This document shows positions 9,273 through 18,374 of a stretch of DNA of 64,000 nucleotides, in pieces; the first letter of the stretch is position 1, and every line of letters starts with the position of its first letter. The position numbers and the translations under genes were made by a program. The notes under the pieces are model-generated. The model saw only the letters and a program-made list of their open reading frames with translations. It had not been told where the DNA came from and did not search any database. The stretch comes from JANQEU01 sp965601455 (lineage in GTDB: Bacteria; Bacteroidota; Bacteroidia; Cytophagales; Cyclobacteriaceae): contig OZ271831.1 in the NCBI GenBank assembly GCA_965601455.1, positions 3,472,001-3,536,000 of the forward strand, written 5' to 3'.

Positions 9273-10808
9273 TTGAAAAAGCACGAGTATATAGGCTATT
9301 TGCATGATCCGTCATCCATCCCGGATGAACACATATCTGAATTGGAAGAGATTATAGACGATCATCCATATTTTCAGACAGCCCGAGTACTTCTGGCGAA
9401 AATCAAACAAGACCGAGAACCGAAAAAAGCTAATGGCTTTATCTCAAAAGCTGCAGTTCATGTCACTGATAGAGCACTGCTCAAAAAATACCTGTCTGAT
9501 AAACTTTTCTTCCTGGAGTCTCCCCCATCGTCATCACCGGAAGAAAGTGTAGCGCCACCAGCAGAAAAGCAGAAGCCGAAACGACCAGAGCAGAAAAAGC
9601 CAACTCCTGAACAGAAAGCACCTCCGGCGAAAGGTTCTACTCCAAGTCCATATTTAACCATGGAAGATTTGGAGGATACCAGTCATTCAAGCCTCGATAA
9701 CCTGATCGATGAATTGTATCAGGATATGGAAGAACTAAAAAAATCCCGTGCCAGGTTCAAGGAATGGGAACGCAAGTATGATGAGGAGCAAGCTGTTAGC
9801 TCTGCTATCGAAAAAGTTTCGCAGCATCAACCGGAAGAAGAAGTAAAAAGTCCGGACAAAACAGAAGAAGAGGTAGTAGATAAAGAGGAAAAAACCGAGG
9901 GCCCGGTCCTAAAAGAGAAAGAAACGAAAGAGGAAAAAATCGAGGATCCTATCCTAAAAGAGAAAGAAACAAAGGAGGAAAAAACCGAGGATCCTGTCCC
10001 AAAAGAGGAAGAAAAGTCTACCGAGGCTTTGCTAAAGAAAGAAAAAAGTGAGCCAAAAGTCAAAGAAGAACCACCTGCTGAGAAGGCGGAATTGGATGAA
10101 TCGGACAAAAAAGAGAGCAAGGAACCTGTAAAGAAAGTTACCAAATCAACCAGGACGACAGCTAAGAAAAAGACAACAACTTCCCAACCAAAAACATCCG
10201 CAACCAGTACCAGAAAGAAGACAAGTACTGCTAAATCAACCAAGAAGGAAGAAACGGAAACCAAGTCCAAGCAAGAGGCTGCTCCTAGTAAGAAAAAGAC
10301 AACCCCAGCCCGCGCTAAAGCGGCAACTAAAAAGACCACAACTCCAACAAAGTCAGAAAAGACTACTGAAACCAAATCTACTACTAAAACAAGTCCAGAA
10401 AGCAAGACTACGACTAGAAAGCCACCAACTAAGAAAACAAGTGTAAAAAAGGAATCTCCGAAAGAAGATAGTACTGACAAATCAGTTGTTTCCAAGCGTT
10501 CAAGAGGAGACCGGAAACAGGACGAGAGACCAGTTGACCAAAAGAAGATCATTTCAGAGTTTATTGATAAGGACCCTGGAATGCCTCCAGCGAAGAAAGG
10601 ACAACCGGCAGCTAAAAAGCAAGATGACCTATCTGCGAAAAGTACCAGATTTCATGCTGATATTTCTTCTGAATACCTGGCTGAGATCTACATTGAACAA
10701 GGAAAGTATCGTCGCGCAATCGAAATTTATGAGTCTTTAATGGTGCGTTTTCCCGAAAAAGAGTCTTTCTTTGCGTCCCGAATCAATCAATTGAAAAAAA
10801 GAATCTGA
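9273..10808 (+). CDS. Lys/Thr/Glu-rich low-complexity protein with C-terminal TPR
   Basis: This 511-residue cytoplasmic-looking protein has three parts. Residues 1-75 form a folded alpha-helical domain (HEYIGYLHDPSSIPDEH, then DHPYFQTARVLLAKIKQD). Residues ~85-440 are disordered and full of K, E, T, S, P and A, turning into a basic KKTTT/TKKT-type stretch after ~residue 285. Residues ~460-511 form a TPR-like helix pair ending in QLKKRI. The start codon is TTG: an in-frame stop lies three codons upstream and no ATG or GTG is available. The gene has a conserved-looking place between lptE and secG and is adjacent to secG (1-base gap). I do not recognise a defined function. The basic tail resembles histone-H1-like proteins, but only in composition. 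Confidence 0.72.
   Translation: MKKHEYIGYLHDPSSIPDEHISELEEIIDDHPYFQTARVLLAKIKQDREPKKANGFISKAAVHVTDRALLKKYLSDKLFFLESPPSSSPEESVAPPAEKQKPKRPEQKKPTPEQKAPPAKGSTPSPYLTMEDLEDTSHSSLDNLIDELYQDMEELKKSRARFKEWERKYDEEQAVSSAIEKVSQHQPEEEVKSPDKTEEEVVDKEEKTEGPVLKEKETKEEKIEDPILKEKETKEEKTEDPVPKEEEKSTEALLKKEKSEPKVKEEPPAEKAELDESDKKESKEPVKKVTKSTRTTAKKKTTTSQPKTSATSTRKKTSTAKSTKKEETETKSKQEAAPSKKKTTPARAKAATKKTTTPTKSEKTTETKSTTKTSPESKTTTRKPPTKKTSVKKESPKEDSTDKSVVSKRSRGDRKQDERPVDQKKIISEFIDKDPGMPPAKKGQPAAKKQDDLSAKSTRFHADISSEYLAEIYIEQGKYRRAIEIYESLMVRFPEKESFFASRINQLKKRI
9885..10019 (+). repeat. Three 45-bp in-frame tandem repeats inside the low-complexity gene
   Basis: Units at 9885-9929, 9930-9974 and 9975-10019 each encode 15 residues beginning EEKTE or EEKIE and ending KEKETK or KEEEKS. 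The first two are close at DNA level; the third is more diverged. They add acidic/basic low-complexity sequence to the linker of the host protein. Confidence 0.8.
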
Positions 10809-10809
10809 T

Positions 10810-11190
10810 ATGTACGGTCTAATTGTTGGAATTATTCTTTTTTGCGCCATCCTGCTCATTTTAGTGGTACTTATGCAAAACCCTAAAGGAGGAGGTCTAA
10901 GCAGTCAATTTGGTGGTTCCGGAGCTACCCAGGTAATGGGAGTAAAGAAAACCGGGGATATTCTGGAGAAAGCAACCTGGGGATTGGCTATAGCTATTGT
11001 GCTTCTGTCGTTAGGGACCAATTTCGTTATCCCAGTACAATCCGACTTTGTAGATAGTCCGAATATAGAAAATGCTCAGCAGCAAAATGTATTACCTCCT
11101 GCAGTAGCTCCAGGTGCACAGGGAACACCTCAAAATAATCCTCAGTTGGAAGATTTGAATCTTCTGGAGGACGATTCAGCTTCAAATTAA
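10810..11190 (+). CDS. secG: Preprotein translocase subunit SecG
   Basis: This 126-residue protein has the SecG layout: a first membrane helix (about residues 3-22), the conserved loop VVLMQNPKGGGLSSQFGG, a second helix (about residues 55-76), and then a Pro/Gln/Asn-rich tail that is longer than in proteobacterial SecG, as often seen in Bacteroidota. SecG associates with SecYE in the inner membrane and aids protein export. It follows the TPR protein with a 1-base gap and ends 13 bases from a convergent gene, with no hairpin terminator between them. Confidence 0.93.
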   Translation: MYGLIVGIILFCAILLILVVLMQNPKGGGLSSQFGGSGATQVMGVKKTGDILEKATWGLAIAIVLLSLGTNFVIPVQSDFVDSPNIENAQQQNVLPPAVAPGAQGTPQNNPQLEDLNLLEDDSASN

Positions 11191-11203
11191 CGTAATCCCA
11201 AGG

Positions 11204-11920
11204 CTACATATTGGTAGACAAAGCTTTCATAACCAGACGCTTTGCTATCGGAAGTATGGTTTCTGGTATTGGAAATGACATTTTGCACACCACCTTGTAT
11301 GTGTTAGGGTTTGGCAAATCTGAAAATCTCCTAACCAAATCCCTTTTTATATGGGCAAAAGTACGAGTTAAATCCCGGTAGTCATTTGTAATATGTGTAG
11401 CTGAAATACCTCGATAGTTTTCATTTGTACCTTCGAAAAAGGTAGAACTGTACCGGTAGACGTTTACATCCCTTCTGGCATCGATATTGACTAGTATATA
11501 GCCCTCATCCCGATAGATTGGAGTCAAACCAACATGTTCAAACTCCATATTCTCCCTAACGAATTCATAGACTTCCTTCCCTTCTTCTATTGCATTTTCT
11601 AGATGTGGTAAGGCATAAACAATAATTTCCTCTAGCAATTGAATCGTTTCATCATCGGAAATAACCTTTTGATAACTAAGCTTAAGCTTTTTAAAGTCCG
11701 CCTTTGAGATTGATCGTGGAAAACGATCGTAAAATAATTCCTTATGCTCTCTGATCTTGCGAAGGTTATTATAGTGAAATATTACCTCTGCCAAAAAGGG
11801 ATAAAGTTGGGTTCTGCTAAACTGTTTCCTGACATCTTTTAAATATGCGAGTAAAATGTATTTCTTATACTCAAAATCAATTAATCCTTCTGTTAACCAA
11901 TCATGATTCAGTTTTTCCAT
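11204..11920 (-). CDS. Conserved protein of unknown function
   Basis: The product has 238 residues, no signal peptide and no membrane segment. The N-terminal half is helical and charged (YKKYILLAYLKDVRKQF, LYPFLAEVIFHYNNLRKI). The C-terminal half looks like alternating strands and helices (GYILVNIDARRDVNVYRY, YKVVCKMSFPIPETILPIAK). I do not recognise a family. It is transcribed away from groES with a 201-base divergent region between them and converges on secG. The codon use and amino-acid balance are ordinary, so it is very likely a real gene. Confidence 0.65.
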   Translation of the reverse strand: MEKLNHDWLTEGLIDFEYKKYILLAYLKDVRKQFSRTQLYPFLAEVIFHYNNLRKIREHKELFYDRFPRSISKADFKKLKLSYQKVISDDETIQLLEEIIVYALPHLENAIEEGKEVYEFVRENMEFEHVGLTPIYRDEGYILVNIDARRDVNVYRYSSTFFEGTNENYRGISATHITNDYRDLTRTFAHIKRDLVRRFSDLPNPNTYKVVCKMSFPIPETILPIAKRLVMKALSTNM

Positions 11921-12015
11921 ATTGAATAAACGGACGATGAAGGAATAAATTAGTGTTGACGAGAAGAAAAACCAAATTAAATGTCGCTGCCAAGTATTGG
12001 TTGATACTGCAATTT

Positions 12016-12039
12016 TGTCAGTAAATCTGTCAGTAAATC
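12016..12039 (+). repeat. Exact 12-bp tandem direct repeat upstream of groES
   Basis: The 12-base word TGTCAGTAAATC occurs twice in direct succession (12016-12027 and 12028-12039) about 80 bases upstream of the groES start codon. Its place in the divergent promoter region suggests a regulator-binding site, but no matching regulator is known to me. The same 201-base region shows no CIRCE inverted repeat. Confidence 0.45.
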
Positions 12040-12121
12040 AGTTTGAATGGAATTGGCATAGGATATGCTCTTCGGTGGTCATAGTATTTTGGAAAACAAC
12101 CTTAATTAAAAAATTTAAAAA

Positions 12122-12400
12122 ATGTCAAAAGTTAACTTCAAACCATTAGCTGACAGAGTTCTTGTAGAACCTGCTGCTGCTGAAGAGAAAACAGCTTCTG
12201 GAATTATCATTCCGGATACTGCTAAGGAAAAACCACAGAAAGGTTCAGTTGTGGCAATTGGAACTGGGAAAAAAGACGAGCCACTAAATGTTAAAGTTGG
12301 TGACACCGTTCTTTATGGAAAGTACTCAGGTACGGAAGTTTCTATTGATGGAACTGACTACCTCATAATGAAGGAATCAGACATTTACGGAGTCGTATAA
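12122..12400 (+). CDS. groES: Co-chaperonin GroES
   Basis: The 92-residue protein matches GroES throughout: FKPLADRVLVEP at the start, the mobile loop around EEKTASGIIIPDTAKEKP, then GDTVLYGKYSGTEV and the YLIMKESDIYGVV ending. It caps the GroEL cavity during ATP-driven folding in the cytoplasm. groEL follows 36 bases downstream, so they form the usual bicistronic operon. Length is normal. Confidence 0.97.
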   Translation: MSKVNFKPLADRVLVEPAAAEEKTASGIIIPDTAKEKPQKGSVVAIGTGKKDEPLNVKVGDTVLYGKYSGTEVSIDGTDYLIMKESDIYGVV

Positions 12401-12436
12401 ATCAACATTGATCTAAAATCACAATATTAACAAGAC

Positions 12437-14074
12437 ATGGCAAAAGATATAATTTTTGATACCAACGCCAGAGACAACCTGAAGAAAGGTGTAGATACGT
12501 TGGCAAATGCAGTTAAAGTTACCTTAGGACCAAAAGGTCGTAATGTAATTCTTGACAAAAAATTCGGAGCTCCATCAGTCACTAAAGACGGTGTTTCGGT
12601 AGCAAAAGAAATTGAATTAGAGGATTCTGTTGAAAATATGGGAGCCCAATTGTTGAAGGAAGTTGCTTCTAAAACCGCTGATGATGCTGGTGACGGAACA
12701 ACTACTGCAACCGTGTTGGCTCAAGCAATCTTCAGTCACGGCATCAAAAACGTAGCAGCAGGAGCAAATCCAATGGACATCAGAAGAGGCATGGACCAGG
12801 CTGTTGCTAAAGTTGTTTCCAATCTGAAGGCACAATCAAAAGAAATCTCCACAAGTGACGAAATCGCGCAAGTGGCTACCGTTTCTGCTAACAACAACTC
12901 TGAAGTTGGAAAAATGATAGCAGAAGCAATGGAGAAAGTAGGAAAAGACGGAGTAATTACTGTGGAAGAAGCTAAAGGTACTGAAACTGAGGTAAAAACA
13001 GTGGAAGGTATGCAATTCGACAGAGGTTATCTATCTCCGTACTTTGTAACCAATACGGATAAAATGGAAGCCGAATTGGAAAGTCCTTACATTCTTATCT
13101 ACGATAAGAAAATCTCAAATATGAAGGAACTTCTTCCGGTTCTTGAAGCTACAGCTCAAACTGGAAAGCCTTTATTGATCATCGCAGAAGATGTGGAAGG
13201 CGAAGCGCTAGCGACACTTGTTGTTAACAAAATCAGAGGTTCCCTGAAAATTGCTGCAGTAAAAGCTCCAGGTTTCGGTGACCGAAGAAAAGCAATGCTT
13301 GAGGATATTGCTATCCTGACCGGTGGAACTGTTATTTCCGAGGAAAGAGGATACAAACTTGAAAATGCTACTATCGATTACCTCGGTACTGCTGAGAAGA
13401 TAAACATCGACAAAGACAATACAACTATTGTTAACGGTGCAGGAAGCAAGGACGATATCGAGGCTAGAATTAACCAGATCAAGCAACAAATCGAAAACAC
13501 TACTTCCGATTACGACAAAGAAAAACTACAAGAAAGACTTGCAAAGCTTTCTGGTGGTGTTGCTATCCTTTACATAGGTGCCGCAACAGAAGTTGAAATG
13601 AAAGAGAAAAAGGATCTTGTTGACGACGCCCTTCATGCGACGAGAGCCGCTGTTCAAGAAGGTGTTGTAGCTGGTGGTGGAGTAGCACTGATTAGAGCTC
13701 TGAAAGGTCTTGATTCTTTAGAACTTGAAAATAACGACCAAAACACTGGGGTAGCGATAGTTAAAGCAGCCATCGAAGCTCCACTGCGAACAATCGTAGA
13801 GAACGCTGGTGGTGAGGCATCAGTAGTTGTAAACGCCGTAAAAGGTGGAAAAGACGACTACGGTTACAATGCAGGGAATGATTCTTATGTTAATATGTTC
13901 AAAGAAGGAATCATTGATCCTACGAAAGTAACTCGATTGGCACTTGAAAATGCAGCTTCAATCGCTGGATTGTTGTTAACCACCGAAGCAGTGGTTGCCG
14001 ATCAGCCAGAGCCTGAAGCACCTGCAATGCCAGGTGGTGGCGGAATGCCAGGTGGCATGGGCGGCATGATGTAA
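12437..14074 (+). CDS. groEL: Chaperonin GroEL
   Basis: The 545-residue protein is a full-length GroEL. It shows VTLGPKGRNV, the nucleotide-binding GDGTTTATVLAQAI, the apical domain with PLLIIAEDVEGEALATLVV, and the C-terminal Gly/Met tail typical of group I chaperonins (GGGGMPGGMGGMM). It forms the double-ring folding chamber that works with GroES. A strong hairpin terminator begins 24 bases after the stop codon. Confidence 0.98.
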   Translation: MAKDIIFDTNARDNLKKGVDTLANAVKVTLGPKGRNVILDKKFGAPSVTKDGVSVAKEIELEDSVENMGAQLLKEVASKTADDAGDGTTTATVLAQAIFSHGIKNVAAGANPMDIRRGMDQAVAKVVSNLKAQSKEISTSDEIAQVATVSANNNSEVGKMIAEAMEKVGKDGVITVEEAKGTETEVKTVEGMQFDRGYLSPYFVTNTDKMEAELESPYILIYDKKISNMKELLPVLEATAQTGKPLLIIAEDVEGEALATLVVNKIRGSLKIAAVKAPGFGDRRKAMLEDIAILTGGTVISEERGYKLENATIDYLGTAEKINIDKDNTTIVNGAGSKDDIEARINQIKQQIENTTSDYDKEKLQERLAKLSGGVAILYIGAATEVEMKEKKDLVDDALHATRAAVQEGVVAGGGVALIRALKGLDSLELENNDQNTGVAIVKAAIEAPLRTIVENAGGEASVVVNAVKGGKDDYGYNAGNDSYVNMFKEGIIDPTKVTRLALENAASIAGLLLTTEAVVADQPEPEAPAMPGGGGMPGGMGGMM

Positions 14075-14097
14075 TGCCTGATTCGCAATGAATGAAT

Positions 14098-14130
14098 AAA
14101 AAAGTCCTCTCAAATGAGAGGACTTTTTTT
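14098..14130. terminator. Bidirectional intrinsic terminator between groEL and the convergent operon
   Basis: A near-perfect hairpin with stem GTCCTCTC / GAGAGGAC and a 4-base loop is flanked by an A-run on the left and a T-run on the right. Read on either strand it is a GC-rich hairpin followed by a U-tract. It can end both groEL transcription and the minus-strand operon whose last stop codon is at 14156. Confidence 0.88.
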
Positions 14131-14155
14131 GTTTAAGACTTTAAAAGGTTGTCGA

Positions 14156-15652
14156 TCACCTATCGTAAATAAGATCACCAGGAGATTTGGCCAAAATCTC
14201 CTCGATAGCTTTTTTGAAAATAATGTAAAAGGCTCCAAATAAGATCACCAATGTGGATAATAACTTCCAGTCAAACAATGCAAGATAATTATCCAAGGCA
14301 CCTAACAATAAAGCAACGAAAAGTAGGATAACGAATGATCCTAGAAGAGAAAACAGGGTAGCCTGAAATAGAAATCGCAATAATAGTTGTCTATACAAAG
14401 TAAAAAGGTGCTTTTGATCTAACCCGAACGCAAGAAATGTTCCCAAATTTGGACGTATTTTTTCTAGGTGCGACTTCAGAAGGTTATACAGATAGAAACA
14501 AATGCTAACTACACTGAATACGATAAGTAGCATGGAAATGCTTTCCGTAAGGACCTTGACGAAAGCAAAATTTTCTTTATCTCTCACCTTTGCTATATCA
14601 ACCTCTATTTGATAAGCATTAAACAGGAAGTTTTGAAATAACCTGACTCTATCGAGTGATGTGAAATTGATAGCGATCTTATCCGTGTCAATCTGAAAGG
14701 AAGATGGAAAATTATTATAATCGTAATCGTAGTATCGGATAAAGTTATACTCCTGTAGGGACATCCTTAGATCCCTCACAAAGTCATCAAAATCGCTTGC
14801 TTTGGTTGGATTAAATCCATAAGTGGCGATTGTATATTCAGTGCCTTGTTGGTACGATTCAGCGTTAATCTTCTTGAGTACATCCGCATCCCACGTTTGA
14901 TATTTTTCATTCTCAGAGAAAAATGATTCCAACTCTTTCTGGAATTCTCTTGAAATACTATTATCCGGATCCGGGAGAAATAGAGTCAATGTCTTATTTG
15001 AAATCACATTAAAGGCCGAACCACCAAGCTGAGTCCGTTGAAAGAAAAAGTAGGGAGATGCTACAAAATAGTTGAGTTCCGGAAGTTCCTCAACTATGGC
15101 TCGTATTGGAATTGGGACCAATCGATTGTTGAAAGCCATATTGATATGTGACGGGAAAGCTGTGTAGCCCAATTCTTCCAACAACCGAGCTGAAATTATC
15201 AATCCAATTTCATTGTCCATTTGAAAACTGGTGCCAGCAATTAGATTGTCTGGTTCCAGCAACCGTTGAAGTATTGGGTTGTCCAGCTCAATAGATCGTC
15301 CTTTTACCCATTTTGTAGTGGATGGTCCTTGAAAGGCTAATGGGAATTCGACATAGTTCGTGACACTTTCATATTTAAACTGCTCCTGCAGAGTATCTAC
15401 AGCAAGATGTCTTTTAAGGTCTTCTACCACCCCTCTTTTACTTAGTGGAATATCAATACTTAGGAGATTGACGAAAGGATCACTCATCTTGTCTTCAAGA
15501 TCACTCAGTGCCAGGTTTGCCCCTCCAATGGAGGCAAAAGTGAAAGTCAGGATGATGATTAGGACATAGAAATTGAACTTCTTCGCCCCATAGATCTCAA
15601 TTTTTTCGCCTTTCTCAAATAGTGGTGTGAAATTTTGATTCGGATTAGACAT
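14156..15652 (-). CDS. FtsX-like ABC transporter permease
   Basis: This 498-residue protein has the four-segment FtsX/LolE/MacB layout: one N-terminal membrane helix (about residues 26-48, FYVLIIILTFTFASIGG), a periplasmic domain of ~320 residues, then three C-terminal helices (near residues 375-400, 420-450 and 465-485). Sequence identity to any named member looks low by eye. It starts 4 bases after the stop of the ATPase gene, so the two should form a mechanotransmission-type ABC complex. Such complexes drive periplasmic work, such as lipoprotein release or cell-wall enzyme control, rather than classic import. It is the last gene of the long minus-strand train. Confidence 0.78.
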   Translation of the reverse strand: MSNPNQNFTPLFEKGEKIEIYGAKKFNFYVLIIILTFTFASIGGANLALSDLEDKMSDPFVNLLSIDIPLSKRGVVEDLKRHLAVDTLQEQFKYESVTNYVEFPLAFQGPSTTKWVKGRSIELDNPILQRLLEPDNLIAGTSFQMDNEIGLIISARLLEELGYTAFPSHINMAFNNRLVPIPIRAIVEELPELNYFVASPYFFFQRTQLGGSAFNVISNKTLTLFLPDPDNSISREFQKELESFFSENEKYQTWDADVLKKINAESYQQGTEYTIATYGFNPTKASDFDDFVRDLRMSLQEYNFIRYYDYDYNNFPSSFQIDTDKIAINFTSLDRVRLFQNFLFNAYQIEVDIAKVRDKENFAFVKVLTESISMLLIVFSVVSICFYLYNLLKSHLEKIRPNLGTFLAFGLDQKHLFTLYRQLLLRFLFQATLFSLLGSFVILLFVALLLGALDNYLALFDWKLLSTLVILFGAFYIIFKKAIEEILAKSPGDLIYDR

Positions 15653-15656
15653 GATT

Positions 15657-16466
15657 CTATAGGAGTCCTTCTATATGTTTTCGTAATTCTTTTGTACTGT
15701 ACTTGGCTGCCAAAGACTTCCATTCCCCTGCCTGACTTTCATTTTTACTAAAGATGTTATCCTTTGATATACTTCCAAGTCGGACTTTGTTCTTTGTCAG
15801 GACAATTATTTCGTCAGCATACTTTAGCGCCAAATCAATATCATGAGAAACAATTACAGAGAGCATTGTCTGCTGAGAGCTTTGAATCTTATTTCGCAGT
15901 GCTTCCATCAGTATATCACCGTTCTTCTCATCCAGATTGCCAGTTGGTTCGTCACCAAATAGTACAGTGAAGGACGGGGCAGCAGCCCTAATGAAAGCCA
16001 ATCTTTGCTTTTGACCAACGGACAACTCGGAAACTCTGGTCTTATCGTTGATAAACGTAAGATCAAGGTTTTCACACCAATCAAGAACCGTTTCTCGAGC
16101 TTCCTCGTCTGAAATCCCTTGAATCAGTAAGGGGATCATTGCATTCTCTATTGCTGTGAGATTATCCAATAAATTGTTTTCCTGAAAAACAAAACTCATG
16201 TGTTCACTCCGAACAGGAGGTATTCCCTCCGTATTCTCATTCCACAATTTCCAAAAGTCAGCATCCAGGTTCGCAAACTTTATTTCTCCCTTTTTGATCG
16301 TGTTGTTCATCAATCCCAGGGTCTCCAACAACGTACTTTTACCTACACCTGAAGGTCCAAGGAAAACAACTACTTTACCGAAGGAAATCTCTAATTCGGG
16401 AACATGCAGTACGGTATTGCCGTCGCTATATGCGCATTCCAGATCTTTGATTTCAAAAGCGTGCAT
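15657..16466 (-). CDS. LolD/MacB-type ABC transporter ATP-binding protein
   Basis: This 269-residue nucleotide-binding protein has Walker A GPSGVGKST (about residues 37-45), the ABC signature LSVGQKQR (about residues 147-154), Walker B with FGDEPTGNLDEKNG, and a switch histidine in VIVSHDIDLAL. The DEPTGNLD wording is typical of the LolD/MacB/FtsE group. It belongs with the FtsX-like permease 4 bases downstream. It starts 3 bases after the stop codon of the TssR-like gene, which ties this ABC pair to the upstream envelope genes. The signature has SVGQ instead of the usual SGGQ. Confidence 0.85.
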   Translation of the reverse strand: MHAFEIKDLECAYSDGNTVLHVPELEISFGKVVVFLGPSGVGKSTLLETLGLMNNTIKKGEIKFANLDADFWKLWNENTEGIPPVRSEHMSFVFQENNLLDNLTAIENAMIPLLIQGISDEEARETVLDWCENLDLTFINDKTRVSELSVGQKQRLAFIRAAAPSFTVLFGDEPTGNLDEKNGDILMEALRNKIQSSQQTMLSVIVSHDIDLALKYADEIIVLTKNKVRLGSISKDNIFSKNESQAGEWKSLAAKYSTKELRKHIEGLL

Positions 16467-16469
16467 AGG

Positions 16470-18374
16470 TTATGGTTTGATAATTGAAACTCTATAGTTT
16501 ATTTCAGGTGGTAATATCGAGTTGATCGAGGTGGTAAACGTACTTTGATCTTCAATATTAACCAAGGAATACAGAATAACCTCAGTCTTGGTTGCATTCA
16601 TTTCAACATGCAACTCATTCACTAATTCCTTCAACAACCAACGGTTAGTTCGCTGTGCCTCTGTGTAGAAGGAATTTCCAACAAAAAAGTGCATTCGAAG
16701 TGTTTCTACATTTGTGATGTTTCGCGCATAAAGACTACCACGAATAAGCTTCTTGTCGATCAAACGGTTGGGTCTTGATGTGACGCCTTGTCTCATGATT
16801 CCGGCCACGCTTTCTGTAAAGGATTCCCCACTCCCGATGAAAGGTTGTTGCGTATTACTTAGAAATACCATGGATCCTCTGTTGGGATCACTCTCCCGTA
16901 TACGTGCGGACCTACGATAAAAGGTTTTGATTAACTGATCCTTCAATTCGAAACTGGATTCATAATCGTGACTATTATCAATGTAAAAGAAATCGAAGGT
17001 CTCATACTGTGTAGGACGTAAGTTATAATTCCAGTCGTCCTCTTCCGGTGAATCTACAAAAGCTGGAATCTGTGAAAACTTCATTGATAAAGCTTCAAGT
17101 GGCAGGAATTCTAAAGGTATCCAGTAATGCGGGAAATTGAATGGGGCGAAATTAAACGGGTAGTCTGTATCACTTTCTACCATTATCAATTTCAACTTGT
17201 CTTCCTCAAAAGCATTTTTCAAGATGTTGAATTCGTCCATGGACATATACGGAAGGTCTTTAAACGCAGTACCCACCTCTCCTCTATCATGATAGAATTT
17301 AATTTGGACTAGCTCTTCAAAAAGTGCGTACTGATCCAAATTGTCATAAAGTGTAGCGTTGTAGTAGGTGAATAATCTCTTCCATCGATTGATCATATCG
17401 TCAACCGATTCACTTTCAGCCAGAATATCAATGGAACGCTTAATCTTGGAAAACTCTTGCCGATTCAACATGATTCCGTGCTTAAAATCTACATCATCCC
17501 CACCAGGAACCAGTCGTAAAAAACCTTCCCTCCATTCACCTTCATCAATCCATTTAACATGATTGATGCCTTGTCTTACACGATCAGTAACCGGAAGAAA
17601 ACCGTCCTCTGATCTGACTGAATCGACAACAACCATAATTTCATTAATATCTTCATTCTGCAGACCAGCAATTGATCGATATACGGTAGGTTTTTCCAAT
17701 CCGTCAGCATAGATTTTTATCCTATTAGGAATTATTCCATCTCTTCCTTCCATGAAATGGAGGTAGTCTCGTTTAACCCAACAAAAAAGATCTGGATTCC
17801 TGCTGTTGAACGTTCGAAGTGAAATCAGTACATCCCCAGTCTCGGCATCGATTTTTACCACATTGAAGATGTAGTAGGGATAATCATCATCCGGTTGTAC
17901 CCTGAATCTATTGGGCTGAATGGTAGATTCCTGATTGTCAATTTTTTCCCATGCACCAATTGCCAACAGTTTAGTGAATTCACTTCCCCAAAGAAATCTG
18001 TCCCACAACACCAGATTCTTCTTATCAACCCAACCCACTTCTTGCGCATCATTCGAAAAATTGGTGCTATCGATATTTGGATCCTTGTACAACAGCAGAG
18101 CCTCTTCGGTTTCTTCAGCAACGATAAAGCGCTCCATGAAATAGGATTGGTAGTCCTCTACGTTTCTAAAATTCTTGTCTCTATAAACGGGAACCCCATC
18201 TCTATCGATAAATACATACCAGAGATAAGGCGATTTTCTGGTGTCGATAGTTTCATCTGTATCGGCCTCCGGATGAAGGTATTTAAACGGAATTGTAAGG
18301 GCCTGTCCCATTAAGGTTGACAATGGGGCGGCGACTAGTACTAGAATGATTACATGGACAAGCAGTCTACGCAT
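16470..18374 (-). CDS. Exported TssR-like protein lacking an obvious vWA domain
   Basis: This 634-residue exported protein has the signal peptide MRRLLVHVIILVLVAAP near its start. It is a diverged paralogue of its upstream neighbour: both open with a W-x-V-x-x-DRxGV segment, then FxxKF/FxxRF-I/VVxE, then a GWVxKxxLxLW motif, and both carry a YWxPxEFxP motif (here about residues 415-425). In this copy the vWA metal-binding motif is not visible, and ~210 extra residues follow the YWxPxEF motif. From memory the pattern resembles the TssR family (PF17643) of Bacteroidota type VI secretion; this is not verified. The ATG at 18374 shares one base with the upstream stop codon (TGATG). Confidence 0.6.
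   Translation of the reverse strand: MRRLLVHVIILVLVAAPLSTLMGQALTIPFKYLHPEADTDETIDTRKSPYLWYVFIDRDGVPVYRDKNFRNVEDYQSYFMERFIVAEETEEALLLYKDPNIDSTNFSNDAQEVGWVDKKNLVLWDRFLWGSEFTKLLAIGAWEKIDNQESTIQPNRFRVQPDDDYPYYIFNVVKIDAETGDVLISLRTFNSRNPDLFCWVKRDYLHFMEGRDGIIPNRIKIYADGLEKPTVYRSIAGLQNEDINEIMVVVDSVRSEDGFLPVTDRVRQGINHVKWIDEGEWREGFLRLVPGGDDVDFKHGIMLNRQEFSKIKRSIDILAESESVDDMINRWKRLFTYYNATLYDNLDQYALFEELVQIKFYHDRGEVGTAFKDLPYMSMDEFNILKNAFEEDKLKLIMVESDTDYPFNFAPFNFPHYWIPLEFLPLEALSMKFSQIPAFVDSPEEDDWNYNLRPTQYETFDFFYIDNSHDYESSFELKDQLIKTFYRRSARIRESDPNRGSMVFLSNTQQPFIGSGESFTESVAGIMRQGVTSRPNRLIDKKLIRGSLYARNITNVETLRMHFFVGNSFYTEAQRTNRWLLKELVNELHVEMNATKTEVILYSLVNIEDQSTFTTSINSILPPEINYRVSIIKP

Noticed and set aside
11921..12121. 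CIRCE element expected before groES
   Set aside because: No TTAGCACTC / GAGTGCTAA inverted repeat is present in the region.
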